From Acidimicrobiaceae bacterium (GTDB lineage Bacteria > Actinomycetota > Acidimicrobiia > Acidimicrobiales > RAAP-2): DNA of 48,094 bases. Below are positions 26,901 to 34,267 of the stretch, piece after piece. The stretch's first letter is position 1. Each line of letters starts with the position of its first letter. The stretch is from NCBI GenBank assembly GCA_003138855.1, contig PLHF01000128.1, forward strand, positions 1-48,094, read 5' to 3'. The notes below the pieces were generated by a model that was not told the DNA's origin, did no database searches, and was given only the letters and a program-made list of their open reading frames with translations. Position numbers and translations under genes: made by a program.

Positions 26901-28433
26901 CTCCTCCTACGCCACGCCACCGACCGGGCCGTCCTGGCCGGAGCACAGACGGCAGGGGTGACGGCGGCCGATGGCCTGGGCGGCTGGGACGTACTGGGTG
27001 AGCTGGCGTTCGACCCGGCGCGGGGCTTCCATGCTGTCATCGGGACCAGTCCGGCCGGGGCTCGGGTCTCGGTCAAGGGTGCCCCCGAGGTGATACTCCC
27101 GCGCTGCACCGCTTGGGTCGGTCCGGAAGGGCCGGTGCCCCTCGACCCGCCCATTCGGCGCACACTCGAGGCCGAGGTGGAACGCTTGGCCCGGCGGGGG
27201 CTGCGCGTTCTCGCCGTGGCCGAACGGCCCGCCTCGAACCGGTCGGAGGTGGGCGACGAACGGGTCAGCGCCATGGAGCTGCTGGGCTTCCTCGGCTTGG
27301 CCGATTCGGTGCGCCCGACAGCCGCCGCCGCCGTGACCGACCTGCGCGCGGCCGGCATCGACGTGGTCATGATCACCGGCGACCACCCGAGCACTGCGCG
27401 CGCCATCGGCGCCGAGCTCGGCATAGTCAACGGACACCGGGTGGTCGCCGGCCCTGAGCTCGACGCCATGTCCGACGCCCAACTCGACGCGGCTCTTGGC
27501 GAGGTGTCGGTCTTCGCCAGGGTCACCCCGACCGACAAGGTCCGCATCGTGCGTGCCTATCAACGCCTGGGCCGGGTGGTGGCCATGACCGGCGACGGGG
27601 CCAACGACGCACCGGCCATCCGGTTGGCACACGCTGGCATCGCGCTGGGTGATCGCTGCTCGGCGGCGGCACGCGAGGCGGCCGACCTGGTCGTGGTGGA
27701 CGACCGGATCGAGACCATCCTTTCGGCCATCGTCGAGGGACGCGCCCTGTGGGCCTCGGTGCGTGACGCGCTGGCAATTCTGGTGGGCGGCAACATGGGC
27801 GAGGTGGCGTTCACCGTGATCGCCACCGCGTTGGCCGGCGACTCGCCCCTTGGTGCCCGCCAGTTGCTGTTGGTCAACCTGCTCACCGACATGCTCCCGG
27901 CCATGACCATCGCCATGCGGCCGCCCGCAGACCGAACCCCGGAGATGCTGCTGCACGAGGGGCCTGACGCCTCGCTCGGATCGGCGCTCGTGAGCCAGAT
28001 CGCACTGCGCGCCACGATGACCACCGGTGGCGCCCTCGGCGCCTGGTTCGTGGCTCGGGGCACCGGCACTCGGCGCCGGGCCAGCACGATCTCTCTCGTC
28101 GCCCTGATTGGGGCCCAGCTCGGTCAAACGGCGGTCGTCGGTGGCTCGAGCCCGCTGGTACTGGCCTCCACCGTGGCGTCGGCAGCCGCCCTGGCGGCCA
28201 TCGTCCAGACGCCAGTCGTCAGCCAGTTCTTCGGCTGCACGCCTCTCGGCCCCGTCGGGTGGAGCATCAGCGCCGGCGCCGCCGCGGCGGCCACCGGGGC
28301 CTCGGTGGCCGCCCCTTGGGCTCTCGGCCGTCTGGGCCGTTCCCCGGCCTCGGCGCTCGGCGAGATCTGGGATCTCGAGGCGCTGCGGGCGGGTCTGCCG
28401 GGACGGATCCACGAAGCGGGCTCTGGCGCCTGA
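23952..28433 (+). CDS. Giant P-type cation ATPase (CtpI-like)
   Basis: A 1493-residue P-type pump. The actuator-domain TGES (~777-780), the phosphorylation site DKTGTLT (Asp ~933) and the hinge MTGDGANDAPA (~1212) are all present. TM4 carries PEGLPL rather than the CPx motif of heavy-metal pumps, pointing to Ca2+, Mg2+ or another hard cation. The N-terminus adds about 640 residues, starting with an HMA-like ferredoxin fold (~35-110) and including a degenerate, pump-like half. This extended organisation is that of mycobacterial CtpI. GTG 23952 is the first usable start. It follows three micro-membrane genes and faces away from the NRAMP-like gene. Confidence 0.88.
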   Translation: MLSPRQVVSTALRVPRTVAGVAGDALERLNPGRRHRRVWVSEGRAHIEVRAVDRPGHDPLVKDLEAALNAIEGVDWAQVNAVLGRVVVVFDPEGPSLDDLVEEIEGIEEAHEVGDERFPHERPEHPGDLGPLRRDAIALGADVLGLGASVFGQVLRATPFPIELASLVSLVDTEPHLRGFLEQHLGAPATDLGLGLSNAFVQALAQGPLGLVVDIGQRANLVRESQERRRGWERREFELHTRAAEKPPRALVHVERPVPLPGGPLEHFASRAAVASLGVSGVAFTLTGSPRRAASFVVAGLPKAGRMGREAFAASFGRQLARRDVLILDRTVLRRLDRIDLVLLDADVVVRRSVLGSVEAIGSTTEDLRAVASDLFDEASPGRVRHRRAWALGRLERLEAAGTELPRSAVARARLLGRGGVVVLGLAHRGVVVGLATVDVELDPLAEALVGAARRGGLDIAVAGGGDRLTEQLGGGRSLPGGRRIATTVRALQLEGHAVLLVSGNAEGLRAADCGVGMVDLTVPWGADLLTNDGLTDAHFVVEAASVARSVSTRSAILALAGSGIGGVWSLVGPAGSAGRRAALPVNLAALAAQAQAMASAEVLRRRPAPVPRWHTPWHAMDGPAVMAELETSADGLSPEQAATRRVGPRAVPSPNLRLPKAIAAELANPLTPLLAVGAGLAAAVGSVTDAGLVAGVMGANAVIGGVQRVRAEVSIERLAEVSDTPVVVRRAGEPIPLGREELVRGDLVELEAGEVVPADCRILEAEACEVDESVVTGESLPVVKQVAAVPGAAVADRHCMLYEGTTVSNGRALAVVVAVGSETEVGRSLADAPEPPPSGVEARLSTLTAVTVPATVASGLAVAGMSLLRGQNPRRAISSGVSLMVAAVPEGLPLVASVAQMAAARRLSERGALVRNPRTIEALGRVDTLCFDKTGTLTLGEISLQRVSDGATDDGIGELGRRSRAVLTAALRASPGTSSQDLLLLRHATDRAVLAGAQTAGVTAADGLGGWDVLGELAFDPARGFHAVIGTSPAGARVSVKGAPEVILPRCTAWVGPEGPVPLDPPIRRTLEAEVERLARRGLRVLAVAERPASNRSEVGDERVSAMELLGFLGLADSVRPTAAAAVTDLRAAGIDVVMITGDHPSTARAIGAELGIVNGHRVVAGPELDAMSDAQLDAALGEVSVFARVTPTDKVRIVRAYQRLGRVVAMTGDGANDAPAIRLAHAGIALGDRCSAAAREAADLVVVDDRIETILSAIVEGRALWASVRDALAILVGGNMGEVAFTVIATALAGDSPLGARQLLLVNLLTDMLPAMTIAMRPPADRTPEMLLHEGPDASLGSALVSQIALRATMTTGGALGAWFVARGTGTRRRASTISLVALIGAQLGQTAVVGGSSPLVLASTVASAAALAAIVQTPVVSQFFGCTPLGPVGWSISAGAAAAATGASVAAPWALGRLGRSPASALGEIWDLEALRAGLPGRIHEAGSGA

Positions 28434-28967
28434 CTACCGAATGGCCTTCATGGGTGCCGGCCTTGCAGTGAGAGGCTCATTGACTCGGTCTTGCCGTCGT
28501 CGGGCCTCGTGGGTCAGTGCCTGTGCACATGCCTCGTGATCCTGGTCGTCCGACGCTTTATCACTCCCGCTGGGATAGCCAGGTTCCGTGGACAATCCCT
28601 CGCAGTGGTTGGTGACGCAAATGAGGCGTTGGCGGGGTGGATGGCAGGAAGCAGCAGTCCTGGCTAGGAGGCTCGTGGATTCGTTGCGGTCTCATAGAGC
28701 TTTCGCGAGCATCAGAGTTAATCGTGCCACCGGTCTGTCGCCACCGGCTTCCGGAATCCAGCTCGTACGTCAAGTGATCGCGTCGTGGGGTTCACCTCGA
28801 CGTAATCAGCGATGAACGCGCTCTCGATCCGCATATGACCGAGGTTAGGACACCTGACCGGTTCTTCCACCGACTAGGGAGTCTTGGTGACTGGCTCCGA
28901 AATGGCGGTCAACGGCCACACCCGCCCGACGGGCTCAGGCAGTCATTCGTGTGAGTCGCCTCCGGAG
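28434..28967. other. Intergenic stretch with an old repeat, no gene seen
   Basis: I find no convincing frame. Bases 28526-28582 (extending weakly to ~28612) are the second copy of the diverged repeat at 20802-20858. The rest, up to the integrase-associated repeat, has no obvious terminator for the ATPase gene and no RNA gene that I can recognise. Confidence 0.4.
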
Positions 28968-29117
28968 TTCTGTCCTACAAAATGTCCTACAACTCGCGCC
29001 GTTAGTTGTCGGCGGGAATCTTCTGGATCCACCATCGTCGCAGGTGAGAACGCCGCGAACCGTCTCACACCTTCCCATTCGTCCCCTTGGAACGAACTGA
29101 TAATGCGCCGGTGAGGG
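28968..29117. repeat. Right copy of the ~145 bp repeat, next to the integrase
   Basis: Two perfect 9-mers GTCCTACAA (28972-28980, 28984-28992) are spaced by AAT. They are followed by GCGCCGTTAG, CATCGTCGCAGGT and CGAACTGATAA, as in the copy at 412-556 and in the same orientation. It ends about 20 bases before the integrase stop codon. An attachment-region function is plausible because phage-type integrases usually lie beside their att site. The core crossover sequence cannot be fixed from one window. Confidence 0.6.
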
Positions 29118-29137
29118 TCTGATCCGACAGGCGACTC

Positions 29138-30289
29138 TCACGCGGGCAACATTGCGCCGATAATGGCGGCGGCGGCCACGTCACCGGCTGGCAGGGCGTG
29201 GGCATAGCGATCCAGGGTCATCCGAGTTGAAGCGTGGCCCACACGGGCGGCGACGGTCGTGGCGTCCACACCGGCGCCAAGGAGCTGGGTTACGTGAGCG
29301 TGGCGCAAGTCGTGGAAGCGCACACCCCGGATGTGGGCCTTCCCGCGGACCGAGACGAACCGATCGGTGATCTTCGATGGCTCAATCGGTCGTGCGCCGT
29401 TGGCGTTGTCGCTGAGCACGTAGGGATCAGCGACCAGGGACGACTCGGCTCGCCGCGAAAGATCGAGCTGCCAGGCTCGATGCCGGAGCAGCAGAGCGAC
29501 GGCCCGTTCGTCGAGCGCCACGTTCCGCCCCCGGCCGGTTTTCGTACTCTTCTCGCTCAGCTCCGTGCCGATCTGCGTCAGGGAGCGTTCGATCCTGACG
29601 ATGCCGGCGTCGAGGTCGATGTCCGACCAGCGCAACGCAGCGAGCTCACCCCGGCGTCCGCCGGTGATGAACGCCAACGCGATCGCCGTCGCCATGACGG
29701 GGTCGGACTCCTCGGCAGCATGGATCAGTTTCACCACCTGGTCGGGTCCGGGGGTGACGAGCTTGCGCGTAGTGGTCGGCGCCGGAGCACTGGCTCGCTG
29801 TGCCGGGTTCAGGTCGAGCCATCCCCACTTGACCCCCTGGGTCAGCGCGGCGGAGATCACGGCGGCATGGCGGTGGACGCTCGACGCCGACAGGCCCTCT
29901 TTCAGCCATGCCGAGTATGCGTCGTCGAGGTGTTCGGCGCTCAGCTCCGTTACCGCGATGGTTCCCAACCGGGGCCTGATCCGGGTCTCGATCTCTCGCC
30001 TGTTTTCGGCCAGGGTCTTCGGGGCCCGGCCGCGGGCTTCGAGATGGTCGGTCCACTTGTCAACGAGTTGGCCGAAAGTCTGTTCCGTCATATCGCCGGA
30101 GGCGGTCAGCCCGCTCGGAGCCGGCTGCTCGCTGGCGAGCTCGTTGAGTGCCCGGCGAGCAGCCGTCTGCCCGCCACGGAAGATCCGCTCCACCTGACCC
30201 CGACTGGTCATCACCCGAAGGCGCCAAACACCGTCTGCCCGCTCGGTCATGCTGCCGCCGCCGTAGGCGGCCCTGGTCTTCACTGCCAC
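29138..30289 (-). CDS. Tyrosine recombinase / phage-type integrase
   Basis: A 383-residue integrase with an N-terminal arm-binding part (~1-65), a SAM-like core-binding domain (~70-160) and the catalytic domain. The catalytic set is complete: Arg in TGGRRGELAALRW (~212), His-x-x-Arg in FHDLRHAH (~326, 329), His in VGHASTRMT (~352) and Tyr in LDRYAHALP (~362). It therefore looks active. It starts 109 bases from the 5' end of tRNA-Ser and is transcribed away from it, with its C-terminus beside the 28968-29117 repeat. No excisionase or replication gene is recognisable nearby. Confidence 0.92.
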   Translation of the reverse strand: MAVKTRAAYGGGSMTERADGVWRLRVMTSRGQVERIFRGGQTAARRALNELASEQPAPSGLTASGDMTEQTFGQLVDKWTDHLEARGRAPKTLAENRREIETRIRPRLGTIAVTELSAEHLDDAYSAWLKEGLSASSVHRHAAVISAALTQGVKWGWLDLNPAQRASAPAPTTTRKLVTPGPDQVVKLIHAAEESDPVMATAIALAFITGGRRGELAALRWSDIDLDAGIVRIERSLTQIGTELSEKSTKTGRGRNVALDERAVALLLRHRAWQLDLSRRAESSLVADPYVLSDNANGARPIEPSKITDRFVSVRGKAHIRGVRFHDLRHAHVTQLLGAGVDATTVAARVGHASTRMTLDRYAHALPAGDVAAAAIIGAMLPA

Positions 30290-30336
30290 GTCTCACCTCG
30301 CCCGCTGTAGGATTGCCCTGCTCCGCCCACCCCTCA

Positions 30337-30367
30337 CCCTAGCGAAGATTAGGGCGAGATTAGGGCG
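30337..30367. promoter_or_regulatory. Repeats upstream of the integrase
   Basis: Two direct copies of GATTAGGGCG (30347-30356, 30358-30367) stand 11 bases apart, about one helical turn. CCCTA (30337-30341) faces TAGGG (30350-30354). They lie between the integrase start and the tRNA and could be an operator for the integrase promoter or recombinase arm sites. Confidence 0.35.
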
Positions 30368-30398
30368 GGTCGGGGCACCGGGACACAAAAGTCCTGTT

Positions 30399-30487
30399 GG
30401 AGAGGTGCGAGAGCGGCCGAATCGGACTCACTGCTAATGAGTTGACCTGGGTAACTGGGTCCGAGGGTTCAAATCCCTCCCTCTCCG
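30399..30487 (+). tRNA. tRNA-Ser(GCU)
   Basis: The acceptor arms GGAGAGG (30399-30405) and CCTCTCC (30480-30486) pair fully. The anticodon stem ACTCA/TGAGT encloses the loop CTGCTAA with anticodon GCT at 30433-30435. A long variable arm (GACC...GGTC) marks a class II serine tRNA, and the T-arm is GAGGG-TTCAAAT-CCCTC. The 3' CCA is not encoded. Serine tRNAs are common integration sites, but the integrase here is on the 5' side, which is unusual. Confidence 0.95.
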
Positions 30488-30530
30488 CTCGTGTGATGTC
30501 GCTGGACATCGTGGACACACGAATCTGCAC

Positions 30531-30566
30531 CATCACCCGTGGCATCACCCGTGGCATCACCCGCCC
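30531..30566. repeat. 12-bp tandem repeat after the tRNA
   Basis: CATCACCCGTGG occurs twice exactly (30531-30542, 30543-30554) and a third time as CATCACCCGCCC (30555-30566). It sits 44 bases past the tRNA end. It may be recombinase arm sites or a simple sequence expansion. Confidence 0.6.
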
Positions 30567-30688
30567 GGTGACTCGCACCTCGTGGCCGGCGGGCGTCCAC
30601 GGGGCCCGGTTGCGGCCCCTCCGGCCCCGTCGTCCCTGCGCCGCCGGGCAACTCGGAAGCCTCGGACACTCTCCCCCGGTAGATTGTC

Positions 30689-32101
30689 GTGGTGGCCGAG
30701 CGGTATTGGATCGAGACGTTGGGCTGCCCGAAGAATCAGGTCGACTCGGACAAGTTGGTCGGGACGTTGGCCCTCGACGGGTTCGAGCCGGCCGACTCCC
30801 CCGAACAGGCCGACCTGGTGGTGGTCAATACCTGTGCCTTCATCGAGGCGGCCCGCCAGGAGTCGATCGACACGGTGCTGGCGCTCTCCGACGCCCGCCG
30901 TTCCGGTGCGCGGCTCGTGGTGACCGGTTGCATGGCCGAGCGGTACGGCGACGAATTGGCCGACGCGCTCCCCGAGGTCGATCTGGTGGCTCCCTTCGGG
31001 ATGCCCCTCACCGGCGCCCCCCGGGCCGGAGCGGCCTCCACCCCGGTCGCACTCGGTCGCAAGCCCGCGATCCCGGACACGTCAGGCCGGGTCCCGTCGT
31101 TCGACCTGTTGAACCTGCCCCGCCCGGCCTCCTCGGCCCCCTGGTCCTACGTCAAGGTTGCCGAAGGGTGCGACCGCAACTGCGGCTTCTGTGCCATCCC
31201 CTCCTTCCGGGGAAAGCAACGCTCGCGGACCACCGGCTCCATCCTGGCCGAGATCGACCAGCTCGGGGGCCCGACCGGCGACCTGCGTGAGGTGGTGCTG
31301 GTGGCCCAGGACCTCTCCTCGTTCGCGCTCGACCGATCGACCGGCAGGATCGAGCCCCGGATCGACGGGCCGGCAACCGGTGGCAACCGCCCCATCGTCG
31401 ACCTGGTTGCCGCTGTGGCCGCCCGGGTGCCGTGGACCCGCCTGCTCTATCTCTACCCGTCGACGCTCGACGATGCGCTGGTCGAGGCCATCCTGGCCAC
31501 GGGCGTCCCCTACTTCGACCTCTCGTTGCAGCACGTCTCGCGTCCGCTGCTCAAGCGCATGCGCCGGTGGGGGGAGGGCGAACGGTTCCTCGAGCGGATC
31601 GGCTCGATCCGGGGCGCCGAGCCGACGGCGGCCTTCCGTTCGTCGTTCATCGTCGGCTACCCGGGGGAGACAGAGTCCGATCACGATCTCCTACTGGAGT
31701 GGATCGAGGAGGCCCAGCTCGACTGGGTGGGATTCTTCCCGTTCAGCAACGAGGCCGGCACGTATGCCTCCGGCCTCGCCGATCAGGTCCCCGCTGAACT
31801 GGTGGCCGAGCGCATCGGCGAGTGCACCGAGCTCCAGGACGCCATCACCGCCACCAGGCGCGAGCAGTTGATCGGGACGACCGTCGAGGTGCTGATCGAC
31901 GCACCCGGCGAGGGCCGGACGTACCGCGAGGCCCCGGAGATAGACGGCATCGTCGGCGTGCCGCACGACCTTCCGGTCGGGTCTTTCGTCGAGGTGGTGG
32001 TAGCCGGAGCCGACGGGCCCGATCTTCTGGCCGCCCCACCGGCCGACGCGGTGGTCGACTCGCCAGAGCCTGCTGCGGCAGCGTCGGGAGCGGTCCGATG
32101 A
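30689..32101 (+). CDS. rimO: Ribosomal protein S12 methylthiotransferase RimO
   Basis: A 470-residue radical-SAM enzyme that adds a methylthio group to an aspartate of ribosomal protein S12. The N-terminal UPF0004 domain has its three cluster cysteines (TLGCPKNQ Cys13, NTCAF Cys49, TGCMAER Cys81). The radical-SAM motif is EGCDRNCGFCAIPSFRG with Cys161, 165 and 168, and the TRAM domain is near the C-terminus (~380-445). The GTG at 30689 or the next GTG is the start. Its TGA overlaps the pgsA ATG (ATGA), so the two are coupled. It opens the core-gene half of the window. Confidence 0.95.
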   Translation: MVAERYWIETLGCPKNQVDSDKLVGTLALDGFEPADSPEQADLVVVNTCAFIEAARQESIDTVLALSDARRSGARLVVTGCMAERYGDELADALPEVDLVAPFGMPLTGAPRAGAASTPVALGRKPAIPDTSGRVPSFDLLNLPRPASSAPWSYVKVAEGCDRNCGFCAIPSFRGKQRSRTTGSILAEIDQLGGPTGDLREVVLVAQDLSSFALDRSTGRIEPRIDGPATGGNRPIVDLVAAVAARVPWTRLLYLYPSTLDDALVEAILATGVPYFDLSLQHVSRPLLKRMRRWGEGERFLERIGSIRGAEPTAAFRSSFIVGYPGETESDHDLLLEWIEEAQLDWVGFFPFSNEAGTYASGLADQVPAELVAERIGECTELQDAITATRREQLIGTTVEVLIDAPGEGRTYREAPEIDGIVGVPHDLPVGSFVEVVVAGADGPDLLAAPPADAVVDSPEPAAAASGAVR

Positions 32102-32751
32102 GCGAAGGCGCCATCTCCCCCGGGGCGCACGCTCCCGTCCCGGGCCCCGGCGGCACTGCGTCCCACGCCACCACATTCGGCCCCTCGGCGATGCTCACCC
32201 CGGCCAACGCGATCACCGTGCTGCGGCTGTTGGCCACACCCGTCGTCATCGCCCTGATCGTGCTGTGGGGTGCGAGCTGGACCACGTTCGTCCTCGGCGG
32301 CCTGCTGGCCGCGTCCGACGGCATCGACGGTTGGCTGGCCCGGAAGCAGGGGACGACTCGCTCCGGGGCCTTCCTCGATCCGCTGGCCGACAAGGTTGTC
32401 GTGCTGGGTGCGCTCTTCGCCCTGGTCGCAAAAGGAATCGTGTGGTGGCTGCCGGTGGTGATCATCGCCGTGCGCGAAGTGGCCATGAGCGTCTATCGGG
32501 CGGTGGTCGGCCGACGCGGCGTGTCCGTCCCGGCCCGCACCACGGCGAAGGTGAAGACCCTGCTGCAGGACGTGGCCATCGGCATGTGCCTTGCACCGCC
32601 CCTGGCCACCCATCAGACGGTGTTGGCCACGGCGATCTGGGTGGCCACGGCCATGACGGTGTTCACCGGCGGGCAGTACTACCTCGACGGTCGGCGCGTG
32701 GCACGGGCGGTGCGAGGCGGGGCGGCCGGCGGCTCGAGTCCGGCCGTCTGA
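32098..32751 (+). CDS. pgsA: CDP-diacylglycerol-glycerol-3-phosphate phosphatidyltransferase
   Basis: A 217-residue membrane enzyme making phosphatidylglycerol phosphate. The CDP-alcohol phosphotransferase motif D-G-x2-D-G...A-R-x8-G-x3-D-x3-D is intact (SDGIDGWLARKQGTT then SGAFLDPLADK, ~73-99). About five TM helices follow a hydrophilic N-terminal extension of ~30 residues. ATG 32098 overlaps the rimO stop by four bases; the next gene begins 7 bases after its stop. A closely related cardiolipin-type synthase cannot be excluded, but the rimO-pgsA-cinA order supports pgsA. Confidence 0.92.
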   Translation: MSEGAISPGAHAPVPGPGGTASHATTFGPSAMLTPANAITVLRLLATPVVIALIVLWGASWTTFVLGGLLAASDGIDGWLARKQGTTRSGAFLDPLADKVVVLGALFALVAKGIVWWLPVVIIAVREVAMSVYRAVVGRRGVSVPARTTAKVKTLLQDVAIGMCLAPPLATHQTVLATAIWVATAMTVFTGGQYYLDGRRVARAVRGGAAGGSSPAV

Positions 32752-32758
32752 CACCCCC

Positions 32759-34096
32759 GTGCGCATCGAGATCGTCGCCGTCGGCACCGAACTGCTTCTC
32801 GGGCAGATCGCCGACACCAACTCCAGGTGGATGGGAGAGCACCTGGCCGCCATCGGTGTCGCCTCGCACTTCCACCAGGCGGTGGGCGACAACCAGGAGC
32901 GCATCGTACTGGCCCTCCGGACGGCGTTGGCCCGAAGCGACGGGGTGATCGTGTGCGGCGGGCTGGGGCCCACCCACGACGACATCACCCGCGACGCCAT
33001 CGCCGAGGTGATGAACGTCCCGTTGGAACGGGACGATGGGGTGGTGGAGAAGATCCGTGCCCTGTTCTCCTCCCGGGGACGGGAGATGCCGGACTCGAAT
33101 CTGCGGCAGGCCGACGTGCCTGTGGGGGCGGTCGTCATCCCGCAGACCAAGGGGACCGCTCCGGGCCTGGTCTGCCCTGTGGGCCACAAGGTCGTCTACG
33201 CCGTCCCCGGCGTGCCGTACGAGATGTCCGACATGTTCGACCGTGCCATCGCCCCCGACCTCGTGGGCCGGATGGCCGACCGCGGTGAGACCACCGGAGT
33301 CATCGCCAGCCGGGTGATCCGGACCTGGGGGATGAGCGAGTCCGGTCTGGCCGAGACCCTGGCCGACCACATCGACCACCTCGATGCGGCACCGCAGCGC
33401 GCCGGGGGTCCGGCCGGGACCCAGCGGGCCGGGGGAGCGGCCACCGTCGCCTTCCTGGCCAGCGGGATCGAGGGGATCAAGGTCCGGGTCACCGTCCGGG
33501 GCGCCGACGCCGAGGTGGCATCGGCGCTGCTGGACGAGGAGGAGGCGCGGATCAGGGACATCCTCACCGCGGCTGCCGGCGACGTGGTCTTCGGCGTCGA
33601 CGACGAGGCCATCGAGGACGCAGTGGCCCGCGCCCTGGCCGTCGACGGACTGACCGTCGGGTTGGCGGAGTCGCTCACCGGCGGCCTGGCCGCGTCACGG
33701 TTGGTGAACGTGCCCGGTGCCAGCAGGTGGTTCCGGGGCTCGGTGGTCTCCTACGCATCGGAGGTGAAGTTCAGCGTCCTCGGGGTCCCGGAGGGTCCGG
33801 TGGTCTCCGAGGAGGCGGCCCGGGCGATGGCGGACGGCGCCCGCCGGGTGCTGGGGGCCGACGTGGGGCTGTCCATCACCGGCGTGGCCGGGCCTGATCC
33901 CCAGGACGACCAGCCTCCCGGTACCGTGTTCGTCGGGCTGGCCCGACCGGGGAGCGACACCGAGTCGTTCGCCTTCACCGTCCCGGGGGACCGTGATCGG
34001 GTGCGCCAGTACGCCACCATCGCCGCCCTCGACCTGTTGCGCCGCACGGTGGGCCGACCGCCCGGTGGCCGAGTGGGCAGTGGATCGGCCCGCTGA
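32759..34096 (+). CDS. cinA: CinA family protein (competence/damage-inducible)
   Basis: A 445-residue two-domain protein. The N-terminal MoCF-type domain (MRIEIVAVGTELLLGQIADT, GGLGPTHDDITRDA) in family members acts as an ADP-ribose pyrophosphatase. The C-terminal domain (LAESLTGGLAASRLVNVPGA, ~295 onward) is the PncC-type nicotinamide-nucleotide amidase. Together they recycle NAD by-products. GTG 32759 follows the pgsA stop by 7 bases. It is followed by recA after 171 bases, a classic order. A Gly/Pro-rich insertion lies between the domains (~216-230). Confidence 0.93.
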   Translation: MRIEIVAVGTELLLGQIADTNSRWMGEHLAAIGVASHFHQAVGDNQERIVLALRTALARSDGVIVCGGLGPTHDDITRDAIAEVMNVPLERDDGVVEKIRALFSSRGREMPDSNLRQADVPVGAVVIPQTKGTAPGLVCPVGHKVVYAVPGVPYEMSDMFDRAIAPDLVGRMADRGETTGVIASRVIRTWGMSESGLAETLADHIDHLDAAPQRAGGPAGTQRAGGAATVAFLASGIEGIKVRVTVRGADAEVASALLDEEEARIRDILTAAAGDVVFGVDDEAIEDAVARALAVDGLTVGLAESLTGGLAASRLVNVPGASRWFRGSVVSYASEVKFSVLGVPEGPVVSEEAARAMADGARRVLGADVGLSITGVAGPDPQDDQPPGTVFVGLARPGSDTESFAFTVPGDRDRVRQYATIAALDLLRRTVGRPPGGRVGSGSAR

Positions 34097-34155
34097 GTCG
34101 GCAGCGGATCGGTCGCAGCCTGCCGCAGGCGCAGGCATGCCCGGGGATCCAACAT

Positions 34156-34169
34156 CGAACATGCGTTCG
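34156..34169. promoter_or_regulatory. LexA (SOS) box upstream of recA
   Basis: CGAACATGCGTTCG is a perfect GAAC-N4-GTTC palindrome, the LexA site of Actinobacteria and Gram-positive bacteria, 98 bases before the recA GTG. A TAGAGT (34174-34179) just downstream could be the -10 box, so LexA bound here would block RNA polymerase and recA would be induced by DNA damage. Confidence 0.85.
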
Positions 34170-34267
34170 GGCCTAGAGTGACCTCGTCGTGCGGTAGCCG
34201 ACAGCAGAGGACGGGCTCGTACCCCGAACCGAGTGTCACACCCCCTCCATAGGGTCAGTCCGGTCAA

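Noticed and set aside
26907-28412. A 501-codon minus-strand frame opposite the P-type ATPase
   Set aside because: The ATPase motifs fix the coding strand; this frame is a GC-rich shadow.
30531-30566. The 12-bp repeats as a CRISPR array
   Set aside because: The units are directly adjacent without spacers and far too short; no cas gene is present anywhere in the window.
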